This document shows, piece after piece, positions 17,563 through 25,592 of a stretch of 45,377 nucleotides of DNA. The first letter of the stretch is position 1. Each line of letters starts with the position of its first letter. The notes beneath the pieces were generated by a model that worked only from the letters and a program-made list of their open reading frames with translations, did no database searches and was not told the DNA's origin. This DNA comes from Pelatocladus maniniholoensis HA4357-MV3. GTDB taxonomy: Bacteria; Cyanobacteriota; Cyanobacteriia; Cyanobacteriales; Nostocaceae. Location: positions 1-45,377 of the forward strand of contig JAHHHW010000111.1 of assembly GCA_019359115.1 (NCBI GenBank). Reading direction: 5' to 3'. The translations under genes were made by a program, and so were the position numbers.

Positions 17563-20500
17563 GTGTTATCTGTGTTTTCTGAGCAAGAACTAGTGACTCA
17601 ACAACTCACTGTAACTTTCGGTGAGACGCTCTCAAAAAAGGAGTTAGACGACTATTTGGCGGCAGTGGAAATTATAGAACCACCACCGACACAGCAGTTT
17701 TGGCAAGCCACAGAAACTCAAGCAGGAATTTATATTGTCATTGCAGGCAAAGTTAGACTGCTAGATAGTTGTGATAACTTGATTGCTACTCTGACAAAAG
17801 GAGGAACATTTGGTGAAATCACTCTATTTCCCACAGCACAATTCCAGCCATATGCAGCTAGAGCTTCCCATCGCTTAAAACTTTGCTATCTCAAAGATGA
17901 GGAAATGCAGAGATTGATGCATAACTCTGCTCAAATCCGCGATCGCCTTTATCAAAAAGCAGAAATTTGGGATCTGTTGCTTGGTTATAGCCAAAACTCA
18001 TCACAGCATCAGATATCTGTGCCAGAAATGTTCAAAGTTTTATCTCTATGTGAACGGCGCAGTCTGGAAATTGGTTCTCTACCTATCGAACTATACCAAG
18101 ATAAGCAACTATGGCTACTCTATCGAGGAAAACTGCTTCATACTGATGGTCAAAGACTAACTCAGGGAGATATTTGTGTTCCAAAGACGCAAACTCACTG
18201 GCAGGTAGCTGCACCTACAATTATCTACAGTCTCAAACGTTCTCAGTGGCAAACAGCATTGCAATACTGGCCACAACTAGGGAATATTGATGGTTTTGAT
18301 TCAACACAAATTGTCATTGACGAGAAGGAAACACCACCAGTCAACAAACCTGAACGTTACAGAAAAATTATTCCTTTTCCCGTACCAGAAACATCTACAA
18401 AACAACCAAAACAGCTAAAACAACTAAAACCAGAGCGAACAAAACTACGCCCTTATTTTCCCAGTCCGAAGGTGCAAATCGGGCATTGGTGGGGACGCCT
18501 TACCTGTCGCTATCCCTTTTATGCTCAACAAAGTGCTTCTGACTGTGGTGCTGCTTGCTTGGTAATGATTGGTAGCTATTGGGGTAAGCACTTTAGTGTT
18601 AATCGTCTGCGGGATATGACCAACGTCAGCCGTAGTGGGGCATCTTTACGCGCTATTGCTGCAACTGCTGAAAGCCTTGGTTTTGTTACCCGGCCTGTGA
18701 AAGCCAGTTTTGATAAATTGGCAGAACAAGCTTTACCTGGAATTATTCATTGGGAAGGTAAGCACTTTATCGTTGTCTATGAAATAACGAAAAAGCATGT
18801 GGTTGTGGGTGATCCTGCGATCGGTCAACGCACTCTCACCCCCAAGGAATTTGAAACGGGTTGGACTGGTTATGCATTGTTGCTACAACCCACAGTTCTA
18901 CTTAAAGATGCCAAAAATAACACTGCTAGCCTTTGGAAGTTTTTTGACTTAGTCAAACCTCACCATAAGGTACTGCTAGAAATATTCTTTGCCTCAGTCT
19001 TAATTCAGTTATTTGGATTAGTAACACCAGTTTTCACCCAGTTACTATTAGACCGGGTGTTAGTACAACGCAGTTTTACCACCTTAAATGCTATTGCTTT
19101 AGGGATGATCATTTTTGGTTTGTTCCGAGTGATCATGAATGGAGTGCGGCAATATTTGCTGGATCACACTGCCAACCGCGTTAGTGTTGCCTTACTAGTA
19201 GGATTTATCAAACATACTTTCAGTTTACCTCTCTCGTATTTTGAGTCTCGTTATGTTGGGGACATAGTCTCCCGCGTCCAAGAAAATGAAAAAATTCAAC
19301 GCTTCTTGACTGGACAGACATTGTCTATCTTGCTGGATTTGCTGACATTGGTAATTTATCTAGGCATGATGTTCTGGTATAGCTGGCGCATGGCATTGTT
19401 TGTATTGTTCACTGTACCGCCATTTTTTATCTTGGCGCTGGCTAGCACTAGTATTTTACGCCGCATTTCCAGAGAGATTTTTAATGCTGGGGCAGAAGAA
19501 AATAGCTATCTAATCGAGTCCTTGACAGGGATTCGCACTGTTCGTTCATTGTCTATAGAACAGACAGTGCGCTGGCGTTGGGAAGAGCTACTGAATAAAT
19601 TGATTAAAAAAGCCTTTAATGCTCAGATCATCAGCAACCGCCTCACTGTCATTACTGGTGTAATTGAAACCTTCGTGAATACCTCCTTACTCTGGTATGG
19701 AGCATCGTTAGTTATTAATCAAGAACTAACGATTGGGCAGTTGGTTGCTTTCAACATGCTAGTAGGTTATGTGATCAGTCCTTTTCAAAGGCTGTCACTG
19801 CTATGGAATCAATTACAGGAAATTGTTATTTCCACCGAACGTATCAATGATGTTCTAGAGGCAGAACCAGAAGAAGATTTACAACATAAACCCCGTCAAT
19901 CTTTGGGTAGTCTTCGTGGTCATATTAATTTTCAAAATGTTACCTTTCGCTACCACCCAGAAAGTGATACCAACGTCTTAGAAAATATCAACTTTGAAAT
20001 TCAACCAGAGCAAATGATCGCTGTGGTTGGACGTAGTGGTTCTGGGAAAACCACACTCAGCAAATTGATTTTGGGTTTATATCCACCGAGTGATGGCAAA
20101 GTATTCATTGATGGTCAAGATGTCAATAATATTTCCCTGCGATCGCTCCGTTCTCAAGTTGGTGTAGTAGACCAAGATTCCTTCCTTTTTGGTGGTACTA
20201 TTCGCGAAAATATTGCCATAGCTCATCCAGATGCTTCTTTGGAACAAATCATCCAAGCAGCACAAATGGCGGGAGCAGATGAATTTATCCAGCAACTACC
20301 ACTAGGTTATGAAACCCAAATCGGTGAAGGTGGTGGAATGCTCTCCGGTGGACAACGCCAACGTCTAGCGATCGCTCGTGCTTTACTAGGAAATCCCCGC
20401 TTGTTGCTTTTGGATGAAGCCACCAGTCATCTAGATGCTGAATCAGAACGCATTATTCAAAATAATCTCAAAACCATTCTCAAAGAACGCACAAGTGTGA

Positions 20501-20655
20501 TCATTGCCCATCGTCTTTCTACTGTCCGTAACGCTGACTTAATTCTGGTTCTAGATCGTGGCTTATTGGTAGAAAGCGGAACCCATGACAAACTCATCGC
20601 CAAAAAAGGTCACTACTATTACCTAAATCAACAACAGTTATCTCAAACAGGTTAA
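17563..20655 (+). CDS. C39-peptidase ABC exporter with N-terminal cNMP-binding-like region (PCAT, HetC-like)
   Basis: About 1030 residues. Residues 1-250 contain a cyclic-nucleotide-binding-like fold (IVIAGKVRLLD...GGTFGEI) and a degenerate second copy. The C39 peptidase lies at about 310-440 with Gln and Cys in QQSASDCGAAC (Cys328), His401 in GKHFIVVY and Asp in VVGDPA, a complete triad for cutting after double glycine. Six-helix membrane domain at about 460-750. Nucleotide-binding domain with Walker A GRSGSGKTT (about 823), signature LSGGQRQR, Walker B LLLLDEATS and switch IAHRLS. I choose GTG 17563 because GGAGGTGA (17551-17558) precedes it; GTG 17536 has no such site. The product should cleave and export the GG-leader peptides encoded downstream. 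HetC has the same architecture, but no hetP is nearby. Confidence 0.93.
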   Translation: MLSVFSEQELVTQQLTVTFGETLSKKELDDYLAAVEIIEPPPTQQFWQATETQAGIYIVIAGKVRLLDSCDNLIATLTKGGTFGEITLFPTAQFQPYAARASHRLKLCYLKDEEMQRLMHNSAQIRDRLYQKAEIWDLLLGYSQNSSQHQISVPEMFKVLSLCERRSLEIGSLPIELYQDKQLWLLYRGKLLHTDGQRLTQGDICVPKTQTHWQVAAPTIIYSLKRSQWQTALQYWPQLGNIDGFDSTQIVIDEKETPPVNKPERYRKIIPFPVPETSTKQPKQLKQLKPERTKLRPYFPSPKVQIGHWWGRLTCRYPFYAQQSASDCGAACLVMIGSYWGKHFSVNRLRDMTNVSRSGASLRAIAATAESLGFVTRPVKASFDKLAEQALPGIIHWEGKHFIVVYEITKKHVVVGDPAIGQRTLTPKEFETGWTGYALLLQPTVLLKDAKNNTASLWKFFDLVKPHHKVLLEIFFASVLIQLFGLVTPVFTQLLLDRVLVQRSFTTLNAIALGMIIFGLFRVIMNGVRQYLLDHTANRVSVALLVGFIKHTFSLPLSYFESRYVGDIVSRVQENEKIQRFLTGQTLSILLDLLTLVIYLGMMFWYSWRMALFVLFTVPPFFILALASTSILRRISREIFNAGAEENSYLIESLTGIRTVRSLSIEQTVRWRWEELLNKLIKKAFNAQIISNRLTVITGVIETFVNTSLLWYGASLVINQELTIGQLVAFNMLVGYVISPFQRLSLLWNQLQEIVISTERINDVLEAEPEEDLQHKPRQSLGSLRGHINFQNVTFRYHPESDTNVLENINFEIQPEQMIAVVGRSGSGKTTLSKLILGLYPPSDGKVFIDGQDVNNISLRSLRSQVGVVDQDSFLFGGTIRENIAIAHPDASLEQIIQAAQMAGADEFIQQLPLGYETQIGEGGGMLSGGQRQRLAIARALLGNPRLLLLDEATSHLDAESERIIQNNLKTILKERTSVIIAHRLSTVRNADLILVLDRGLLVESGTHDKLIAKKGHYYYLNQQQLSQTG

Positions 20656-20710
20656 TTATTGGTTGTTGCTCATTGACAAGTCAATAGTTAGTTTTCTTTT
20701 TTCTCCATTG

Positions 20711-20764
20711 TCTTCCTTGTCCCCCGTGTCCTCCTTGTCTCCCGTGTCCTCCGTGTCTCTCGTG
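20711..20764. repeat. 9-nt minisatellite between exporter and hlyD genes
   Basis: Six consecutive 9-nt units of the form TCyyCCkTG (for example TCCCCCGTG, TCCTCCTTG, TCTCCCGTG) fill the intergenic space. The reverse-complement sense, CAAGG-type units, is related to the GGGACAAGG units found in cobN. It does not interrupt the operon order. Confidence 0.7.
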
Positions 20765-20795
20765 TTCCCCTTACCTTATCCATGAGCAAGGAACT

Positions 20796-22328
20796 ATGCC
20801 ATATCCACATGCGAACTCTTCATCTGCACTGGTCAACGAACCAGATAATAAACAAAGCTACCCACAGACTCAGGAATTTACTCAGCCAAAGGAACATATC
20901 AAAGATTGGCATTATGCCACTGAAGAGTTACTAGATGCCTTACCGAGAGTTTGGACTCGTAGTGTTCTTTATGCACTTATAGGTTTTACAGTTCTTGCCT
21001 TACCTTGGTCAGTGCTTACCAAGGTAGATGAGACTGGTAACGCCAGAGGACGTATAGAACCTAAAGGTTCAACCCAGAAACTAGATGCACTGTCAAGCGG
21101 GAGTGTGAAGGCTGTCCAAGTTAAGGAAGGTGACACTGTTCAAGCTGGGCAAGTTCTGCTGGAACTTGAATCTGATATCTTGCAAACGGAACTCCAACAA
21201 GCTCAAGAAAAACTGACTGGATTGCTCAATCAGCGATCGCAGTTTGATCTACTCAAAAACCAACTCCAGTTGACGCTTGGAGTTCAGGAGCAACAAAACA
21301 AATCTCAAGCATTAGAAAAAATATCCCAAGTCAACCAAGCAAAACAGGAACTGGATGCCAAACAGAGTACCTACAACTTACAAAAGTTAGAAAAACAGTC
21401 ATCACTCAACCAAGCACAGGAACAAATTTCTACGAGTCATAATGACCTGAAATCGGCTGAAGAACGTTTGAAGCTAGATTCCAGAATAGTTCATCGCTTT
21501 AGTAAATTGTTACAGGATGGTGCGGTATCCATAACTCAAATTGACCAACTCAAAAAAGAGCAACAGCAAAGCAAGCAAATGTATGAAAAGGCTCAATCTG
21601 ATGTTAAACAAGCTCAATTGCGCTTGGCGGGGGAACAGAGCCGTTATCAAGCAACAGTCAATCAGTTGGAGTCTGATATAGAGAAAGCAAAACTGCAATT
21701 ACAAGGGGAGCAAAGCAATTATCAAAGCTTATTACAAGCTGGTAAATTGGCGATTCTCAAAAATCAGCAACAATTCAAAGACTTGCAAACACAAATCACT
21801 AGCTTAGAATCTCAAATTGCTCAAATCAAAAGCCAAATGGCATCTTTAAAGCTTCAGTTACAGCAACGAATAGTGCGATCGCCTGTTAATGGTGTAGTTT
21901 TTGAGTTGCCAGTCACAAAGCCAGGAGCAGTAGTACAACTTGGTCAAAGAGTAGCCCAAATTGCGCCTAAAAATACGCCTTTCATCCTGAAAGCTCAGAT
22001 GCCTAGTCAACAAAGTGGCTTCTTGAAAGTAGGAATGCCAGTCAAAATCAAGTTAGATGCCTATCCTTTCCAACAGTATGGTATTGCCCAAGGCAAAGTT
22101 ACTTGGATATCTCCCGACTCGAAAGTTAGTCAAACACCCCAAGGAAAACTAGAAAGCTTTGATTTAGACATCGCTTTAGATCAGCAATATCTCCAAAATG
22201 GCAACCAACGTATTCCGTTGAATCCTGGTCAGACAGCAACCGCAGAAGTTGTTATTCGTCAACGACGGGTGATTGACTTTGTCTTAGATCCATTCCAGCG
22301 ACTGCAAAAAGATGGCTTGAAGCTTTAG
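20796..22328 (+). CDS. HlyD-family membrane fusion protein
   Basis: 510 residues. This is the periplasmic adaptor that links the inner-membrane C39-ABC exporter to an outer-membrane channel. One membrane helix (about 55-75) follows a cytoplasmic N-terminus. A split lipoyl-like domain has its first half at about 95-125 (GSVKAVQVKEGDTVQAGQVLLEL) and its second at about 360-395 (VRSPVNGVVFELPV). Between them is a very Gln/Lys-rich coiled coil (about 125-355). A beta-barrel and membrane-proximal region end the protein. AAGGA lies close before ATG 20796. The gene is 140 nt behind the exporter on the same strand. No TolC homologue is in the window. Confidence 0.93.
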   Translation: MPYPHANSSSALVNEPDNKQSYPQTQEFTQPKEHIKDWHYATEELLDALPRVWTRSVLYALIGFTVLALPWSVLTKVDETGNARGRIEPKGSTQKLDALSSGSVKAVQVKEGDTVQAGQVLLELESDILQTELQQAQEKLTGLLNQRSQFDLLKNQLQLTLGVQEQQNKSQALEKISQVNQAKQELDAKQSTYNLQKLEKQSSLNQAQEQISTSHNDLKSAEERLKLDSRIVHRFSKLLQDGAVSITQIDQLKKEQQQSKQMYEKAQSDVKQAQLRLAGEQSRYQATVNQLESDIEKAKLQLQGEQSNYQSLLQAGKLAILKNQQQFKDLQTQITSLESQIAQIKSQMASLKLQLQQRIVRSPVNGVVFELPVTKPGAVVQLGQRVAQIAPKNTPFILKAQMPSQQSGFLKVGMPVKIKLDAYPFQQYGIAQGKVTWISPDSKVSQTPQGKLESFDLDIALDQQYLQNGNQRIPLNPGQTATAEVVIRQRRVIDFVLDPFQRLQKDGLKL

Positions 22329-22381
22329 CAATTAGTTGCTGGTCTTTCCAAAAAATCAGATTACTCACAAGGGATTGCATC

Positions 22382-23146
22382 ATGGCTAAAAATCTCACTG
22401 TGACTTCTTCAGACATCATTCGCAACATCAAACTTTCTTGCCACATTCCTATAGTTGTGGAGGCGATCGCATCTGAAAAAATCATTGCTGAAGCAGCTAA
22501 AGAAGCTGGTATTCAAATCGAGAAAGCAGAACTTCAAGAAGAAGGAGACAAGCTGCGCCTAGAGAAGAAACTCATCAAAGCAAAAGATACTTGGGAATGG
22601 CTCAAAAAACATCATCTATCTTTAGATGAGTTTGAAGAATTAATCTACAATCAAGTCCTCTCTAATAAATTGGCAGATTATTTATTTGCAGATCATGTCG
22701 AAAAGTTCTTTTACCAAAATCAACTTGAGTATCTAGCTGCTGTTACCTACGAAATCATCCTTGAAGATAGAGATTTAGCTTTGGAATTGTTTTATGAACT
22801 AGAAGAAGGTGAAACCAGTTTTTCAGAAATCGCCCGTCAATATATCCAAGTACCAGAATTACGTCGTGCTGGTGGATATCAAGGAATTCGACGCCGCAAA
22901 GAATTTCGCCCAGAAATTGCAGCTGCCGTGTTTGCGGCAACTCCACCTCAAATTATCAAACCAATTACAACTCCTAAAGGAGTATATTTAATTTGGGTTG
23001 AGGAAATAATTCAACCCAAATTAAATGACCAATTATATAAACAAATAATTTTTGAATTGTTCTCTGATTGGTTAAAACAACAAATCGAAAGCATGGAAAT
23101 AGTGATTGAATTAGATACAACTATCAATCAACTTAACATCATTTAA
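22382..23146 (+). CDS. Second parvulin/SurA-like (PpiC-type) protein of the island
   Basis: 254 residues, paralogous to the 15720-16484 product. The two share layout and blocks such as (V/K)KFFxQN, ELxYxxEEGExS and the C-terminal PIxTxxGxxLxxVE. An N-terminal helical part is followed by a parvulin-like domain (about 120-215) with GGYQGIRRRKEF. There is no signal peptide, so it is expected in the cytoplasm. It starts 53 nt after hlyD and probably shares its transcript; AAGGGA precedes the ATG. Inferred role: chaperone or maturation factor for the GG-peptides encoded directly downstream, or for assembly of the exporter. Confidence 0.82.
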   Translation: MAKNLTVTSSDIIRNIKLSCHIPIVVEAIASEKIIAEAAKEAGIQIEKAELQEEGDKLRLEKKLIKAKDTWEWLKKHHLSLDEFEELIYNQVLSNKLADYLFADHVEKFFYQNQLEYLAAVTYEIILEDRDLALELFYELEEGETSFSEIARQYIQVPELRRAGGYQGIRRRKEFRPEIAAAVFAATPPQIIKPITTPKGVYLIWVEEIIQPKLNDQLYKQIIFELFSDWLKQQIESMEIVIELDTTINQLNII

Positions 23147-23560
23147 TCAAATTAGAAAATAACTGATTCTTTTTTCAAAGAAGTAAATTAATTGTTTCAC
23201 AAACACTCTTGCATGGTGAAGTTGGGTCGTTTTTTTTTGCAAATAAACATGTTTCAAATAAATATATATGAAAAATAAAAATTAACATTTCTTCAAAATA
23301 AATCTAAAAGTTTGATAGAGACAATAAAAATACTTTTATTGTCTAAAATTGCATACAACAATGCTTGTTTCTTTGCATAGAAATAATATATTGATATGGC
23401 AAGCCTGTAGATCATATATTAGTTTTTTAAATAAAAAAATATTCAAATAACTCTTGTATTTTTATGGCGATGAGATAAATTAAAAATAGTTAGCAATACA
23501 AATTAGATTGGTTGCTAAACTAAAAGCAAGAAAGAATTAATCAATTCTCAGGTGAAATCT
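23147..23560 (+). other. AT-rich leader region before the precursor-gene array
   Basis: 414 nt with no coding capacity I can support. It probably holds the promoter of the precursor array, which would let the peptides be expressed apart from the exporter genes. TAGCAA (about 23491) and TTGCTA (about 23512) can pair. The last 40 nt resemble the conserved end of the later spacers (TTAAT.AATT..CAGG.GAAA.CT). Confidence 0.45.
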
Positions 23561-23722
23561 ATGATTATTTCTGATCTGAATCAAATTGAATCTGTTGAAT
23601 CTAGTCAAGTAATTGGTGGGGGCTGCTGTTGTTACAAGAAGTATGACAAGTGTGACGACGACAGCGCTACTGCTGTTGCTGTTGCTATTGCTGCGGCTAA
23701 AAGTGGTGGTTGGGGCTACTAA
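23561..23722 (+). CDS. Double-glycine leader peptide precursor 1 (Cys-cluster core)
   Basis: 53 codons, too short for usual gene finding. The leader MIISDLNQIESVESSQVIGG ends in the GG cut by C39 peptidases. The 33-residue core starts G then CCC, has a fourth Cys at residue 31 and an Asp run, and ends in an Ala/Val-rich stretch and GWGY. AGGTGA lies 5 nt before the ATG. It is the first of four cassettes. Expected fate: leader removal and export by the 17563-20655 transporter. Antibacterial, signalling or metal-binding activity cannot be decided; the Cys cluster could form disulfides or bind metal. Confidence 0.85.
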   Translation: MIISDLNQIESVESSQVIGGGCCCYKKYDKCDDDSATAVAVAIAAAKSGGWGY

Positions 23723-23887
23723 ATTTTGAATAATGTAACCAATAAAAAATAAGTTGGTTACTCGTAGGATATCTGATTATTCAAAGTTTAATTAATCACT
23801 ATCGGTGATGCTAAATCGTAGATCAGTACTTTTCAGATATCCTTGAAATCACAGCAATTACCATTAATTAATTCCCAGGAGAAACTC

Positions 23888-24064
23888 ATGATTATTTCTG
23901 ATCTGAATCACATCGAATCTGTTGAATCTAATCAAGTCGTTGGTGGTTGTGGTCATCGCTACTATGGCGGATATGGCAAGAAGTATGACGGATATGGTGG
24001 TGACAATGCTACTGCTGTTGCTGTTGCTATTGCTGCGGCCAATAGCGATGGTTGGGGCTACTAA
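23888..24064 (+). CDS. Double-glycine leader peptide precursor 2
   Basis: 58 codons from ATG 23888, placed by AGGAGAA at 23877-23883; a longer in-frame start at 23843 lies in the conserved spacer and is not credible. The leader MIISDLNHIESVESNQVVGG is nearly the same as in precursor 1. The core has one Cys directly after GG, then Gly/Tyr-rich YYGGYGKKYDGYGG, the Ala/Val-rich ATAVAVAIAAA stretch and a GWGY end. Its protein is identical to that of precursor 3. Likely substrate of the C39-ABC exporter upstream. Confidence 0.87.
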   Translation: MIISDLNHIESVESNQVVGGCGHRYYGGYGKKYDGYGGDNATAVAVAIAAANSDGWGY

Positions 24065-24229
24065 GTTTTGAATAATGTAACCAATAAAAAATAAGTTGGT
24101 TACTCAGAGGATGTCTGATTAGTCAAACTTTCATTAATCACCATTGGTGATGATAAATCGCAATCCAGTACTTTTCAGATATCCTTGAAATCACAGCAAT
24201 TACCATTAATTAATTCCCAGGAGAAACTC

Positions 24230-24406
24230 ATGATTATTTCTGATCTGAATCACATCGAATCTGTTGAATCTAATCAAGTCGTTGGTGGTTGTGGTCATCG
24301 CTACTATGGCGGATATGGCAAGAAGTATGACGGATATGGTGGTGACAATGCTACTGCTGTTGCTGTTGCTATTGCTGCGGCCAATAGCGATGGTTGGGGC
24401 TATTAA
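24230..24406 (+). CDS. Double-glycine leader peptide precursor 3 (protein identical to 2)
   Basis: 58 codons from ATG 24230 after AGGAGAA. The coding sequence differs from precursor 2 at only one base that I find (final Tyr codon TAT instead of TAC), giving the same protein. The flanking spacers differ at about ten positions. This points to recent gene conversion or duplication and to a dosage effect, with two genes for one peptide. Structure and expected processing are as for precursor 2. Confidence 0.87.
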   Translation: MIISDLNHIESVESNQVVGGCGHRYYGGYGKKYDGYGGDNATAVAVAIAAANSDGWGY

Positions 24407-24571
24407 GTCATGAAAAATGTAACCAATAAAAAATAAATTGGTTATTCACAGGATGTCTGATTAGTCAAACTTCCATTAATCACCATTAGTGATGATAAAT
24501 CGCAACCCAGTACTTTTCAGACATCCTTGAAATCACAGCAATTACCATTAATTAATTCCCAGGAGAAACTC

Positions 24572-24706
24572 ATGATTATTTCTGACCTACAGCACATCGA
24601 ATCTGTTGAATCTAATCAAATTATTGGTGGTTACCACAAAAAAGGCAAATACAGAGATAAAGGCAAATATAAGTATTACAAACACTATAATAGTTACAAG
24701 GACTGA
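24572..24706 (+). CDS. Double-glycine leader peptide precursor 4 (Lys/Tyr-rich core)
   Basis: 44 codons. The leader MIISDLQHIESVESNQIIGG matches the other three, but the core is unrelated: 24 residues with 8 Lys and 7 Tyr, no Cys and no Ala/Val tail. It is therefore short and strongly cationic. AGGAGAA lies 5 nt before the ATG. The same leader with a swapped core implies that the exporter recognises only the leader. A cationic antimicrobial role is possible; that is inference from charge alone. A small stem, TACCAGGT 24757-24764 with ACCTGGTA 24768-24775, follows the array. Confidence 0.83.
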   Translation: MIISDLQHIESVESNQIIGGYHKKGKYRDKGKYKYYKHYNSYKD

Positions 24707-24936
24707 TTACTAGCACACTTATGTAGTATTAGGATGCGAAATCTCCAAACCCTTGTTACCAGGTTCAACCTGGTAAAGAGAATAATAGTCTTTGGTTCTT
24801 GCTGAGAATAGTGCAAGTTATCAGTAGGTGTGGAGTCAGCAACCCCGCTCTTTTGACATGGGACATCAAGTCCACTGGTTGGGGAACTCGTGATATTTTC
24901 AGTGAAGTACATTATCTTGCAAACAAGGATGAAATT

Positions 24937-25242
24937 ATGAGTGGATTAAAAATTGATGACCTAAGTTTTTGTGAAATTGAGGTTTATAATGATCTGAAAG
25001 TTCAGGGTGGTTTATTTCCAAATCAGCTTTTTAAAGGCATTTCAAATATTTTTGGAGACGATTTAGCTGAGTTTGATAAGCATCCAGGAGAATATTCTTT
25101 GGAAAAGGAGACAACAGATAAATTCGGAATCAAGCATAAAATTTCAGCAAAGAAAACTGAAAATAGCAAAGTTATAACTAGTACATCAAACAATACTAAG
25201 GGTGGTGCAGAGTATTTTGGAAGTATATTGTCGGTAATGTAA
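24937..25242 (+). CDS. Probable double-glycine precursor 5, longer core, different leader
   Basis: 101 codons from ATG 24937, chosen because AAGGA (24925-24929) lies 7 nt upstream; the frame is open further back to 24799 but without such a site. The N-terminus MSGLKIDDLSFCEIEVYNDL leads to KVQGG, a GG-type leader whose residues differ from the array leaders. The core of about 76 residues is charged, Lys/Ser/Thr/Asn-rich and has no Cys. A strong hairpin terminator follows at 25302. It may use the same exporter. No family is recognised; it could also be a plain small acidic protein with a chance GG. Confidence 0.6.
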   Translation: MSGLKIDDLSFCEIEVYNDLKVQGGLFPNQLFKGISNIFGDDLAEFDKHPGEYSLEKETTDKFGIKHKISAKKTENSKVITSTSNNTKGGAEYFGSILSVM

Positions 25243-25301
25243 GTAATTTAATCAGTACCTAAAAGTGACACAATTTTTTTGTAATCGGATAGGCGATTGA
25301 G

Positions 25302-25333
25302 TATAGGCATAGCAAAGCTTTGTTATGCCTATA
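25302..25333 (+). terminator. Intrinsic terminator-like hairpin after precursor 5
   Basis: TATAGGCATAGCAAAG (25302-25317) is followed directly by its near-perfect complement CTTTGTTATGCCTATA (one G-T pair). TTTAATTTTGTTG follows on the plus strand. It is 60 nt after the stop codon of the fifth precursor gene and probably ends the plus-strand peptide unit. Confidence 0.7.
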
Positions 25334-25400
25334 TTTAATTTTGTTGTAATAAATATTCTACTGAAGCTATTAAATATGTAATTGAAAGTAATTAAAAATT

Positions 25401-25430
25401 AATCCCTTGTTTTTTATAAAACAAGGGATT
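25401..25430 (-). terminator. Perfect 13-bp hairpin, probable terminator of the minus-strand peptide unit
   Basis: AATCCCTTGTTTT and AAAACAAGGGATT pair perfectly around a TTAT loop. On the minus strand it is followed by AATTTTTAATT, a weak T tract; on the plus strand no T run follows. It lies about 160 nt behind the minus-strand precursor gene (25593-25784) and faces the plus-strand terminator at 25302-25333. Confidence 0.65.
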
Positions 25431-25592
25431 AGCAAAAAGATTAGATGATTTAAATCCCAATTACTAAAAATCAAATAATTTTCTAATACTTGTTACAGAT
25501 GATGCCTAAATTAAAAATGTGACTTATAGAATTGGATACACCATCTTTATCAGAAACTATGATAACTCTTATTTCTCCTGCAAAACTAGTTG

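Larger units (their letters stand above)
23723..24571 (+). repeat. Cassette repeat: three identical-length 165-nt spacers between precursor genes
   Basis: Spacers 23723-23887, 24065-24229 and 24407-24571 are each exactly 165 nt, giving a 342-nt period for the last three genes. Each holds a GTAACCAA..TTGGTTAC hairpin about 12 nt after the stop codon and an 11-bp stem AGGATxTCTGA..TCAGAxATCCT enclosing a smaller ATCAC..GTGAT hairpin. A 47-nt terminal block with the Shine-Dalgarno sequence AGGAGAA follows and is identical in all three. The array looks built by tandem duplication of gene plus spacer. Confidence 0.9.

Noticed and set aside
17563-20655. Identification of the exporter as HetC
   Set aside because: Architecture is the same as HetC, but there is no hetP nearby, and the gene lies with hlyD, parvulin-like genes and GG-precursors, so a peptide exporter is the better call.
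23561-24706. CRISPR-like or simple satellite array
   Set aside because: The repeat unit is about 340 nt, contains an ORF with a ribosome-binding site and a GG leader, and the varying part is the coding core.
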